Shown: positions 1-6,649, numbered from the stretch's first letter. The stretch is 6,839 nucleotides of DNA from Pseudomonadota bacterium (GCA_030918015.1 JAUPTP010000121.1:1-6839), one strand, 5' to 3'. Notes: generated by a model from the sequence alone, not told the origin. Made by a program: numbers and translations.

Positions 1-303
1 GACGGCAATCAGTTCCTGCAGCGGCGCGGGCAGGTCGTCCAGCACGCACACATCGACCCGCCACGGCAGATCGCTGTCCTCCAGGTCGGCACGCAGAGCC
101 GCGAGGGCCAGGTCTGCCGGTCGTCCCTCCACGGCCAGATCCAGGTCGGAGTAGGGCTTGACCCCTCGGCTGGCAGGCCAGTCCGCCACACGCGAACCGA
201 AGACCCGGACCGTCACACCGGGCAGGTGCCGCGCCAGCAGCGCGAGCAGCAGTGCCCGATGGGCCGGCTGCAGATGAATCTGCGCGGGCGAGGCCTCAAG
301 CAT
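1..303 (-). CDS. MNT-type minimal nucleotidyltransferase, probable antitoxin of a HEPN/MNT pair (3' end cut by window edge)
   Basis: Reads open for 101 codons to the left edge; MNT antitoxins are usually little longer, so only a few residues should be missing. The DNA polymerase beta-like nucleotidyltransferase signature is complete: GSRV at residues 36-39, SDLDLAVEG at 52-60 with the two metal-binding Asp residues (D53, D55), and a third acidic residue in WRVDVCVLDD (D84). In characterised HEPN/MNT pairs, the MNT protein transfers AMP from ATP to a tyrosine next to the HEPN active site and silences the toxin; I infer the same role here. The ATG at 303 is preferred because GAAGGG lies 7 nt upstream; an in-frame ATG at 309 is only 1 nt from that motif. 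The gene overlaps the end of the HEPN gene by 8 bp, as expected for coupled synthesis of toxin and antitoxin. The family call is secure; the antitoxin role rests on context. Confidence 0.9.
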   Translation of the reverse strand, partial: MLEASPAQIHLQPAHRALLLALLARHLPGVTVRVFGSRVADWPASRGVKPYSDLDLAVEGRPADLALAALRADLEDSDLPWRVDVCVLDDLPAPLQELIAV

Positions 304-721
304 CGCCATGCCCTTCGTCACCGCCCCGCTGCTGCAAGGCCGCCAGCAGCGCCTGCACATCCCGTGCGAACGCGGGCAGCACGGCCGCGACCTCGGCCGC
401 CTTGCGCGCGTCGTAGGTGTGCGAGGTGATGTTGCGCTTGTCGCGGTAGACCCACCACGGGGCGACCTCGCCGATCAGCCCCTGCTCCGCCCCGGCCCGG
501 ATGAGTGCCCGAAAGCTCATCGCATCCACCTCGACCGCGTTCGGCAGGTCCAGCTCCAGCCGCCGCTTGAGCATCTTCCAGCTCAGCTCGAAGGTGAACT
601 CGAAGCGCTGGATGCAGGCGTCGCGCAGCTCCTCGTCATCCGGCGTGGCTTGCCAGCGGGTGAGGCCACGCTGGAGCGAGGCCAGGGCGCGAATCAGGGG
701 GGTGAGGTCGAGGGCGGTCAC
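296..721 (-). CDS. HEPN-domain protein, HI0074-like nucleotidyltransferase substrate-binding family; probable RNase toxin
   Basis: A 141-residue, mostly helical protein from a GTG start. It shows the hallmarks of the HI0074-type HEPN family: an N-terminal helix LDLTPLIRALASLQRGL, the central FEFTFELSWKMLKRRLE helix, and the motif RNITSHTYD, which contains RX4H (R96 to H101) followed by TY (Y103). In studied HEPN/MNT modules, RX4HXY is the metal-independent RNase active site and its Tyr is the residue AMPylated by the partner MNT protein. All these residues are intact, so an active toxin is plausible. The start at 721 is chosen because GAAGGA lies 6 nt upstream and the protein then begins just before the conserved first helix; a GTG at 739 would add six residues and overlap cmr6 by 8 bp but lacks that site. 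It lies 10 bp after cmr6 and overlaps the MNT gene, so it is probably on the Cmr transcript. Older annotations call such proteins nucleotidyltransferase substrate-binding proteins. Confidence 0.9.
   Translation of the reverse strand: MTALDLTPLIRALASLQRGLTRWQATPDDEELRDACIQRFEFTFELSWKMLKRRLELDLPNAVEVDAMSFRALIRAGAEQGLIGEVAPWWVYRDKRNITSHTYDARKAAEVAAVLPAFARDVQALLAALQQRGGDEGHGDA
311..316 (-). promoter_or_regulatory. Ribosome binding site of the MNT gene
   Basis: GAAGGG sits inside the last codons of the HEPN gene, 7 nt before the ATG at 303. It decides between the two in-frame ATGs at 309 and 303 in favour of 303, and suggests that translation of the antitoxin is coupled to that of the toxin. Confidence 0.6.
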
Positions 722-727
722 GAAAAT

Positions 728-733
728 TCCTTC
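728..733 (-). promoter_or_regulatory. Ribosome binding site of the HEPN gene
   Basis: GAAGGA overlaps the cmr6 stop codon (732-734) and stands 6 nt before the GTG at 721. It supports that start over the GTG at 739 and places termination on cmr6 and initiation on the HEPN gene at the same spot, favouring reinitiation. Confidence 0.65.
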
Positions 734-1964
734 AGGCACTGAGCCACTTCTGGACCAGCAGTGTGTCCTGATGGGGCTGATCCTTCTCGGGATTCTTCTT
801 CTCCGACTTTTCCTTCCACCGCTTCTGTTCCTGCATCAAGGCCTTGAGCCGCAATGCCGCCTCCTGCCGATGCTCCGCCAGCTTGCCGGCCTTCAGGGCC
901 GAGAACAGCACGGCGCGCTCATCCTGGTTCTTGTCGGTGCGCTGGTCGAACAGATCGGCCATCGCCAGGTCGGCGGGCGACATCGCCTGCTTGGCCTGAG
1001 CCCGCGCCTTCGCGGCAGCCTGCTCGGCGAGCCGGTGTCGATGGTCAGCCAGATCCTGATCGGACTGGCGTTGAGCCTCCGGACGGGAGCCCATCCGCCC
1101 ATAGCCCGCCGCCGTCTTGGCGCCCGCGCCGATCCACTCCAGCGCGGCCTTCAGCGCCTCCAGCGCCGGCGCCACCGCGGCCCGGGCTGCGGCGTCATGC
1201 GCGGCGTGGCCGGTCAGGCGCGGCGCGATGCCGAACTGGAGCTTCGCCCCTTTCTTCAGCACCAGGAAGGGCGAGGGCACCGGGCTGTGCCAGTCGCCCG
1301 GCGCCACCGTGGCGAAGTTCTGCGCGCTGAGTCGATCGCCCTTTTCGTACCAGTCGCCCATGTGCGGCGTCAGCACATCGCATTCGAGCGCCACCCGGTC
1401 GGCCGGCACGGCATCGAAGAACACCAGTGCGCCGGCGGCGTCCTCCTGAGGTTCCTCGGCTCCCTTGGCGGTGCCGAACCACAGCGCCACCCGCTCGCGC
1501 CGGTCGTCGTCCGACAGGCCCGCCCAGACCTCGGTCCAGGCCCGCAGCAGGCCCTTGACGCCCGCCGCCGGCAGATACGGCAGGCCGAGCGTCGGGTGGA
1601 AGGTGAAGCCGTTCTCGACCGGATGGCTCAGACCGGTGCCCGTGACCAGCGGCGCCTCGGTGGTCAGCGTCATGCACTGCCCGCCCAGCGCCTCGCACAG
1701 CACCCGCTGGCGCACCGCAAAGGCCCGGACCTGCTGCAGGCAGGTGTTGTCCTGCCTGTCCGACAGCTTCACGGTCGCCTCGATGAACTGGCCCTTGCTG
1801 GTGGCGTCGATCTCCCAGGCAGCATCGAAACCGTCATAGAAACGCGTGAACCAGAGCCCCACATTGGCCTGCGGCAACTCGGGGTTCAAGGTATTGATCT
1901 GTGCCGCGTGCGCGGCACTGGTGCTGTAGAGCGGAAAGTGGGCGGGCACGGCGCAGTCCTTCAT
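732..1964 (-). CDS. cmr6: Type III-B RAMP protein Cmr6, with long charged C-terminal extension
   Basis: A 410-residue protein with a full Cmr6 core. Recognisable family blocks are GTGLSHPVENGFTFHPTLGL (109-128), the PAAGVKGLLRAW segment (132-143), ALVFFDAVPADR (179-190), LECDVLTPHMGDWY (193-206), DWHSPVPSPFLVLKKGA (224-240), and the RAMP glycine-rich loop EWIGAGAKTAAGYGRM (276-291). Cmr6 is the Cas7-like subunit that caps the Cmr4 backbone near the crRNA 3' end, next to Cmr1. After residue 291 comes an extension of about 119 residues, rich in Ala, Lys, Glu and Gln, probably helical or coiled coil, with a strongly basic stretch around 373-394 and the ending LLVQKWLSA. The start is the ATG overlapping the cmr5 stop (ATGA); its AGGA touches the ATG directly, so initiation probably depends on coupling to cmr5. 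The frame is open further upstream, but that part is the alternative frame of cmr5. Confidence 0.96.
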   Translation of the reverse strand: MKDCAVPAHFPLYSTSAAHAAQINTLNPELPQANVGLWFTRFYDGFDAAWEIDATSKGQFIEATVKLSDRQDNTCLQQVRAFAVRQRVLCEALGGQCMTLTTEAPLVTGTGLSHPVENGFTFHPTLGLPYLPAAGVKGLLRAWTEVWAGLSDDDRRERVALWFGTAKGAEEPQEDAAGALVFFDAVPADRVALECDVLTPHMGDWYEKGDRLSAQNFATVAPGDWHSPVPSPFLVLKKGAKLQFGIAPRLTGHAAHDAAARAAVAPALEALKAALEWIGAGAKTAAGYGRMGSRPEAQRQSDQDLADHRHRLAEQAAAKARAQAKQAMSPADLAMADLFDQRTDKNQDERAVLFSALKAGKLAEHRQEAALRLKALMQEQKRWKEKSEKKNPEKDQPHQDTLLVQKWLSA

Positions 1965-2350
1965 TCCTGGGTGTGGAGGTAGGCGCTGGCGAATTTCTTC
2001 ACCCAGTCCATGTAGGCCATCGCCTCGGCCTGCGCCAGGCGGTAGGTAGACAGGTCCGTCTCGACAATGGCGCGCATCAGGTCGGTCTCGCGGGCGAAGG
2101 GCCGGTTCGATTGGGTCAGCCAGCTTTGCAGTGCCTTGAACACCTCGCCATAGCGCTCCTTGTCGTTCTTGACATCCTTGCTCTTGAAAAAGGCCGCCGC
2201 CTGTCCCAACCCGTTGGCGTGGATCATGAAAGGCAGTTCGCTGGTGCGGGCCTTGAGCTTTTTTTTGTGGTCGTCGCTCGGGGCATCTTTTTTCCAGCCC
2301 TCGACCACATTGAGCGCGTGCCGGGCACGTTCCTGTTGCAGGGTCTGCAT
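1961..2350 (-). CDS. cmr5: Type III-B small subunit Cmr5
   Basis: A 129-residue, helical protein of normal length for Cmr5. The opening MQTLQQERARHALNVV and the later SELPFMIHANGLGQAAAFF match the conserved pattern of the family, where a stretch around the ELP..I..NGLG.A.AF block is the most recognisable part. Cmr5 subunits stack along the Cmr4 backbone and help hold the target RNA; they have no catalytic site. The start ATG has GGAGG 8 nt upstream, lies 3 bp after the cmr4 stop, and the stop overlaps the cmr6 start (ATGA). The gene has two A-runs on its coding strand, unusual in this GC-rich setting: A6 at 2288-2293 and A8 at 2259-2266. The latter encodes the Lys triplet at residues 29-31 and includes an in-phase A-AAA-AAG heptamer. 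Confidence 0.93.
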   Translation of the reverse strand: MQTLQQERARHALNVVEGWKKDAPSDDHKKKLKARTSELPFMIHANGLGQAAAFFKSKDVKNDKERYGEVFKALQSWLTQSNRPFARETDLMRAIVETDLSTYRLAQAEAMAYMDWVKKFASAYLHTQE

Positions 2351-2353
2351 GGC

Positions 2354-3271
2354 TCAGCCCTCCGCCTTGACCGGCACGCTCGCCTGCACCGTGGCGATGC
2401 GGCACCAGCCCATGCCGACGGTCTCGTTGCCGCCGAGCTGCAGGTAGGGGCGAACGTCCGGGAACAGCGACAGCGCATGACCCAGGACGGCCTGCGCATC
2501 GGCCTGAGCACCCGCCCGCCGGCTGTTCGTGGCGGCCAGCGTCACGTAGAGCACCGTCTCGGGCGGCAGCGTTTCCTCGTACCAGAGCGCGCCGTTCTTG
2601 ACGACCTTGCGCTCGTGCTCGATGGCGATGTGCGGCGTCACCGGGGTGGCGAAGCTGGCGAGGTGGGCGAACATGTCATCGGAGACGATGGCGAGCTGGT
2701 CCTGCAGCAGCGCGGCGAACGTGGTCGGATCGCCGCCGAAGCGGGCAAGCCAGTCGATGAGCTCGGACAAGTCCTTGCGCACGATCTGGAAACTGAACTC
2801 CTCCAGGAACAGGTGCCGGTCAGCACCTTGCCCCGCCGGTTTCTGCGGCAGCACAGCCTCTTCGTCCTTGAGCCTGTCCGTGGCCGCACTGAACCCGACC
2901 GCACCGGCGACACCCAGCCGCTGCGCATCGGCCGCCGCCCGCCGCAGCAGCGCCGGGCAGGTCACCCACTTGAAATGGCTGCTCAGGCTGCGCACCGGCA
3001 GCAGCAGCAGGCGGGCGTCACCGACCATCAGCGCCCCGGCGTGCTCGTGGGCGTTGTTCGTGTCGGGGCCGAAGACATCGGTGATCCAGCCGGCTTCGGT
3101 GTGGTGGCGCTGGGCGTGCGCCCGCAGCGCCCCCTTGACGGCCGAGCCGTAGACGCAGGGCCAGTTGGTGTGCGCCTCGCGCATGATGGGCAGGTCGATG
3201 ACGCCGGTGCGGCGTCCGGTGCCGGCGTGGAGGGAGGTTTCGGCGGTCAGGCCAAGCAAGGCGAACTGCAT
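2354..3271 (-). CDS. cmr4: Type III-B backbone RAMP nuclease Cmr4
   Basis: A 305-residue Cas7-like backbone subunit. From the ATG at 3271 the N-terminus reads MQFALLGLTAETSLHAGTG, as usual for the family. The next block, GVIDLPIMRE, holds Asp26, which corresponds to the catalytic Asp of Pyrococcus furiosus Cmr4 (also D26); His15 likewise matches its H15. Further family marks are GSAVKGALR (42-50), the TPHIAIEHERKVVKNGALWY segment (212-231), and the C-terminal glycine-rich GGNETVGMG (280-288). Cmr4 polymerises along the crRNA and cuts bound target RNA at 6-nt intervals; the intact Asp predicts an active nuclease. A TTG at 3298 would add nine residues, but it has no ribosome binding site and breaks the family's usual N-terminal length, so the ATG is preferred although its own site is weak. 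A 64 bp gap separates it from cmr3. Confidence 0.96.
   Translation of the reverse strand: MQFALLGLTAETSLHAGTGRRTGVIDLPIMREAHTNWPCVYGSAVKGALRAHAQRHHTEAGWITDVFGPDTNNAHEHAGALMVGDARLLLLPVRSLSSHFKWVTCPALLRRAAADAQRLGVAGAVGFSAATDRLKDEEAVLPQKPAGQGADRHLFLEEFSFQIVRKDLSELIDWLARFGGDPTTFAALLQDQLAIVSDDMFAHLASFATPVTPHIAIEHERKVVKNGALWYEETLPPETVLYVTLAATNSRRAGAQADAQAVLGHALSLFPDVRPYLQLGGNETVGMGWCRIATVQASVPVKAEG
2359..2363 (-). promoter_or_regulatory. Ribosome binding site of cmr5
   Basis: GGAGG lies in the last codons of cmr4, 8 nt before the cmr5 ATG. It is a strong match and supports the chosen start and independent loading of ribosomes on the small-subunit gene, whose product is needed in several copies per complex. 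Confidence 0.65.
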
Positions 3272-3335
3272 GGTGATGTCGGGTCCGGTGGAGTTCAATT
3301 CAGGGAGACGGGTCGAAGCAGGGCTGTCCGGTGGC
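3272..3335 (-). other. Intergenic gap between cmr3 and cmr4
   Basis: This 64-base stretch is the longest gap in the operon. I see no convincing terminator hairpin, no strong ribosome binding site and no promoter in it. A TTG in frame with cmr4 occurs at 3298 and could extend Cmr4 by nine residues, but nothing supports that start. Confidence 0.6.
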
Positions 3336-4616
3336 TTACCAGCGGCCCGCGGCCACCTGACCGCCGCCCCAGGCGGTGTCCTGGCCGATCTGGCTGCCGT
3401 GGCAGGCCTGCGCGACCGCTCGGGCGTCCTCGGCGCGGTCGAATTCGAGGAAGTAGCAGCTGCCGGCGGGCACCAGCGCGTGCAGGTCGCGGGGACGATC
3501 CCCCGCCAGACTCCAGCCGCCTTCGCGCACCGGCTTGCCGGTCACGGCGCAGACCAGCCGCGCCGGACGCCCGGCCAGTTCGCCCAGCCAGCCCGTGACC
3601 TGGCCGTCGGCGTCGGTCTGCGGGGCGAAGCCGTCGGGCAGCCAGCCCTGAGTGAAGCGGGCCGGGCCGAGCAGGCACAGCATCAGGCGCTTGTGCCCCT
3701 GCGGCAGGTCCGTTGCCGGCAAGGCGTCGGGTGCCTGACGCTCCCAGGCCGCGGGGCGGCCTTCTCCTCCCAGCCGGGCCAGTCCTTTGGCGGCGAACAG
3801 GTGGACCGGCCAGTGCAGCGGGTCGAAGCCCTCCAGCGTGATGCCCACGGCCACATCGGCCCCCGGGCGGACGTGGCGGGTCTGGTAGAGCAGACCGTCG
3901 ATCGGGCGGCGGGTGGCCTGTTCCAGCGCGATGCCCAGGCGGGGTTCGGCGGAACACAGCGTCTTCGCAGCGATCACGTCGGCGGCCCTCGGCGTGCCGC
4001 CATCGAGCACGGCTTTCAGTCCTGCAGCGGTCAGCCACTGGCCTTCCAGCGGCTTGGCGCCGGGCAGGTCGCGCTGCTTGATCGGCAGGCGCACCCGTCC
4101 GAGGTCGCAGGCCACCGGCGCATCACCGGGCTGCAAGCGGGTGAAATCGACCTGCGCCTTGCCGGCGGCGTCGGACTCCTGGCGCTGCATCACCACCAGC
4201 GGCGCCGGGTACAGGCGCTGGCCGTCCCGCATCGGGTAGGGCCCGGTGAAGCGCAGCGGCCCCAGGTCGTCCGGCGAGCCGATCAACCGGCGCAGCGGGT
4301 GCTCCGGGTTCGTGCGGTAGTCGGCCCAGTTCGCGTGCAGCGCGTCGCCCAGCGTCGTGCGGATCGCACCGATGAGCGTGCGCGCCGGCGGCGGGAAATG
4401 GCTGGTGAGCTGCGCGCCGCCCACGGCATCGAGCGGGCGCGACTCGCGGAAGAACCAGGTGTCAAGCGCCTCGAAGCGCCAGGCGTGCGGGTCGGTGAGC
4501 GACAGCGGGGCAGCCGCGGCGGACGGCGCTGGGGTCGCAGCCGGGCTGTGGCCGGTGCTGGTGCCCTTGTGGTGGGGCTGCTTTTGCGGCTTGTGCTTGT
4601 TGTGGTGCTTGCTCAT
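3336..4616 (-). CDS. cmr3: Type III-B RAMP protein Cmr3, with His/Lys-rich N-terminal extension
   Basis: A 426-residue Cas5-like subunit. The Cmr3 start of the fold is seen as RFEALDTWFFRESRPLDA (47-64), followed by a conserved FPPPARTLIGAIRT block (about 74-87), and the C-terminal glycine-rich loop HGSQIGQDTAWGGG. Cmr3 binds the 5' handle of the crRNA together with Cmr2 and forms the foot of the complex. Most Cmr3 proteins begin directly at the first strand; here about 45 residues precede it, first a cluster with six His and five Lys within residues 3-23, then an Ala/Pro/Ser-rich linker to about residue 40. The extension is genuinely part of the gene by its signals: the ATG overlaps the cmr2 stop (ATGA) and has AAGGGAG 6 nt upstream. 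The frame stays open into cmr2, but with no supporting signal. The tail may be a disordered RNA- or metal-binding segment; that is inference. Confidence 0.94.
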   Translation of the reverse strand: MSKHHNKHKPQKQPHHKGTSTGHSPAATPAPSAAAAPLSLTDPHAWRFEALDTWFFRESRPLDAVGGAQLTSHFPPPARTLIGAIRTTLGDALHANWADYRTNPEHPLRRLIGSPDDLGPLRFTGPYPMRDGQRLYPAPLVVMQRQESDAAGKAQVDFTRLQPGDAPVACDLGRVRLPIKQRDLPGAKPLEGQWLTAAGLKAVLDGGTPRAADVIAAKTLCSAEPRLGIALEQATRRPIDGLLYQTRHVRPGADVAVGITLEGFDPLHWPVHLFAAKGLARLGGEGRPAAWERQAPDALPATDLPQGHKRLMLCLLGPARFTQGWLPDGFAPQTDADGQVTGWLGELAGRPARLVCAVTGKPVREGGWSLAGDRPRDLHALVPAGSCYFLEFDRAEDARAVAQACHGSQIGQDTAWGGGQVAAGRW

Positions 4617-6649
4617 GTGGAACTCCCTTCCAGTCCCTTGGTGGCGAGGAAGCGCACCAGCAGCGCGCCATCCGCCCGCAGCGGCGCCTTCGGACGCGCC
4701 CACGCCTCCAGCGGGGCATCACGCCCGTCTGCCATCGTCCGGCGCTGGTGCGGCCGGCACTGGCCCAGCAGCGGCTCGATGAGTTCCCGCGCCTTCTCCA
4801 GGCTGATGTGCTTGCGGTTGGTGTCGCTGTGCCAGAAGTCCACCGCGAGCAGCGCCGGGAGCATGTCCTGGTTCTCTGCCGCCGGGTTCTGGCCGACCTT
4901 CTGCGGTGCAGCCCGGTGGTGCGTCGGGTCCAGCACGGCCAGATGCTCTTCGATCTTGAAGAAGAACTTGCTGGAGAAGCGGCCCCGGTACGCCTGCTCC
5001 TCCGGGGTGCCGTTCTCGCTGTCGGTCGAGAACAGCCGTGCCAGCCGCTCGACGACCAGTCCGCCCGCCGGTGCACCGGGGTCTTCCAGCGCGATCTTCC
5101 AGGGCTGCGCCCATTCGAGCACCGTGCCACCGGTCTTCCACACCCGCACCGCCAGCGCATCGCGTCCGCAGCCGTCCTTGGCCACGTCGTCCAGCAGCGG
5201 GTGGGCGTCGCCGAGCGCCAGGCCCAGCGGCGTCTTGACATGCACGAACTCGATGGCGGCGGAGATGGTGGTCGGGATGTTCGTGCCCTCGAAGCAGGCG
5301 AGGTAGTGCGCGCGGACACGCGCTGCGCAGCCCAGCGCATCCTCCAGCGGCAGCAGGGCCAGCACATCGTCGCCGCCCGCGTAGATCAGGCAGCCGTTGT
5401 GCTCGCGCACGATGCGGGGCACGCCGTCGTCGGCGGTGAAGCGCTCCAGCGCCCGGGAAATGGGCTGCTGCTTGCTGCGGTCGCTCATGTGCACGCCGAG
5501 CGAGTCGCCGTCCATCAGCAGGATGGCGTAGTACGGCGACGGCGCGGCCGGCAGCTCCGGGTACTGGGTGCGCAGCGTGGACAGCGCGCGGCACAGCCGG
5601 TCCATGGCGGCGCGGTCGTGGCCGTAGGCCTTCGGCTGCTCCTGCACATGGCGGAAGAACAGGTTGCCGTCCAGGGCCAGCAGTTCGCGGCCGATCTGCC
5701 CGGCATGCCAGCGCGGCACGGCGTTGCGCAGGCATTCGATCTCGGTGTCCCACTCGCTCTGCTCGGGGCTGACATCGAGCGCGGCCTGCAGCACCGGGCG
5801 CAGGTCGGCCGATTTGCAGGTCTTGAGCAGCGTCTCCAGCCAGTGCACCGCCGCCATGTACGACACCGACGGCATCCCGACGCTGAGCTTCCAGCCGCGC
5901 AGCGTCACGCCCGAGCCGGGCAGCGTGGCCTTGAACGTGTTGAAGTGGCGGGCGAAGCGGCGCTTGACGTAGGCCAGCGCGCAGAGCTGCTCGCCCTCGC
6001 CCAGGTCGGTCTTCAAGCCGCTGCGGCCCGGGCTGAGGCGCAGGGCTTTCCAGAACGCCCGGGCCTCGTCGCCGGGGCGGTCCGCGCCGGAGAGTTCCTG
6101 CCAGCCGTCCATGACCATGCACTTCGGGCCGGGTTCGTGCTGGCCGAAGCCGCTGGTGCGCCAGTTCTTGCGCTGGTCGAGCAGCGCGGTGGCCTGCACG
6201 TCGTCGGTCAGCGCCCAGGAGATGTCCCAGAAGTTCGCGTGCTGGCGTTGCCAGATGGCGCGGGTGCGGCTGTCCGGGCCGGTGATCTCGTCGAGGCGGT
6301 CAGCCTGCCAGACGTGTTCGGCCAGCGCCTGCCAGGCCTCGCGCACGGCCGAGACCACCTGGGCGGGGTCGAACTGCGCTGGCACTTCGGCGCACATCGA
6401 CTTGAAGCGGTTCGGGATGGCGCCCTGGCGGGGCGGCTCGCCGCTCGCCTGGCCCTCGATCCAGCCGAGGTAGTCGTCGGGCGGCGTGGGGAAGTCGATC
6501 GTGCCGCCTTGCCGGCGCACCGCGACCATCGCCACCCCGGCCAGCCACGACAGCAGGAAGGAGCCGGCCCAGAAGTCGCGGGTGCGCCGCGCCTGGGCGA
6601 CGAAGCCCTGCACGGGGCCGAGCGTGAAGTGGAAGTATTGCTTGGACAT
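4613..6649 (-). CDS. cmr2: Type III-B large subunit Cmr2 (Cas10), cyclic oligoadenylate synthase type, lacking the HD domain
   Basis: A 678-residue Cas10 protein. It opens with YFHFTLGPVQGFVAQARRTR, the typical start of the first Palm-like part of Cmr2, followed by DFWAGSFLLSWLAG. The first acidic motif is LLMDGDSLGVHMSD (MDGD at 379-382), and the second Palm carries YAGGDD (GGDD at 425-428), the active site that turns ATP into cyclic oligoadenylates when target RNA is bound. No residues precede the first Palm, so the N-terminal HD nuclease domain found in many Cmr2 proteins (P. furiosus Cmr2 is about 870 residues) is absent. I also see no CxxC pair for the usual Cas10 zinc site, although single Cys residues are present. 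The ATG at 6649 is chosen because it begins right at the conserved N-terminus; a GTG at 6664 would add five residues and make a GTGA overlap with the upstream gene. Neither has a clear ribosome binding site, suggesting coupled translation. The stop overlaps the cmr3 start. Confidence 0.96.
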   Translation of the reverse strand: MSKQYFHFTLGPVQGFVAQARRTRDFWAGSFLLSWLAGVAMVAVRRQGGTIDFPTPPDDYLGWIEGQASGEPPRQGAIPNRFKSMCAEVPAQFDPAQVVSAVREAWQALAEHVWQADRLDEITGPDSRTRAIWQRQHANFWDISWALTDDVQATALLDQRKNWRTSGFGQHEPGPKCMVMDGWQELSGADRPGDEARAFWKALRLSPGRSGLKTDLGEGEQLCALAYVKRRFARHFNTFKATLPGSGVTLRGWKLSVGMPSVSYMAAVHWLETLLKTCKSADLRPVLQAALDVSPEQSEWDTEIECLRNAVPRWHAGQIGRELLALDGNLFFRHVQEQPKAYGHDRAAMDRLCRALSTLRTQYPELPAAPSPYYAILLMDGDSLGVHMSDRSKQQPISRALERFTADDGVPRIVREHNGCLIYAGGDDVLALLPLEDALGCAARVRAHYLACFEGTNIPTTISAAIEFVHVKTPLGLALGDAHPLLDDVAKDGCGRDALAVRVWKTGGTVLEWAQPWKIALEDPGAPAGGLVVERLARLFSTDSENGTPEEQAYRGRFSSKFFFKIEEHLAVLDPTHHRAAPQKVGQNPAAENQDMLPALLAVDFWHSDTNRKHISLEKARELIEPLLGQCRPHQRRTMADGRDAPLEAWARPKAPLRADGALLVRFLATKGLEGSST
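4623..4629 (-). promoter_or_regulatory. Ribosome binding site of cmr3
   Basis: AAGGGAG lies within the end of cmr2, 6 nt before the cmr3 ATG at 4616. It fixes the start and thereby shows that the unusual His/Lys-rich N-terminal tail is translated. Confidence 0.7.

Noticed and set aside
9..191. 60-codon minus-strand frame within the MNT gene
   Set aside because: The overlapping frame carries the complete nucleotidyltransferase motifs, so this one is a shadow.
719..739. GTG at 739 as the HEPN start
   Set aside because: It lacks a ribosome binding site, whereas GAAGGA stands 6 nt before the GTG at 721, where the conserved helix begins.
1965..2405. Upstream extension of the cmr6 frame to 2405
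   Set aside because: It covers cmr5 in another frame and has no Cmr6-like residues; the ATGA overlap and family N-terminus support a start at 1964. It is kept only as a frameshift observation.
4617..4703. Upstream extension of cmr3 to 4703
   Set aside because: It lies entirely inside cmr2, and the strong ribosome binding site and ATGA overlap point to 4616.
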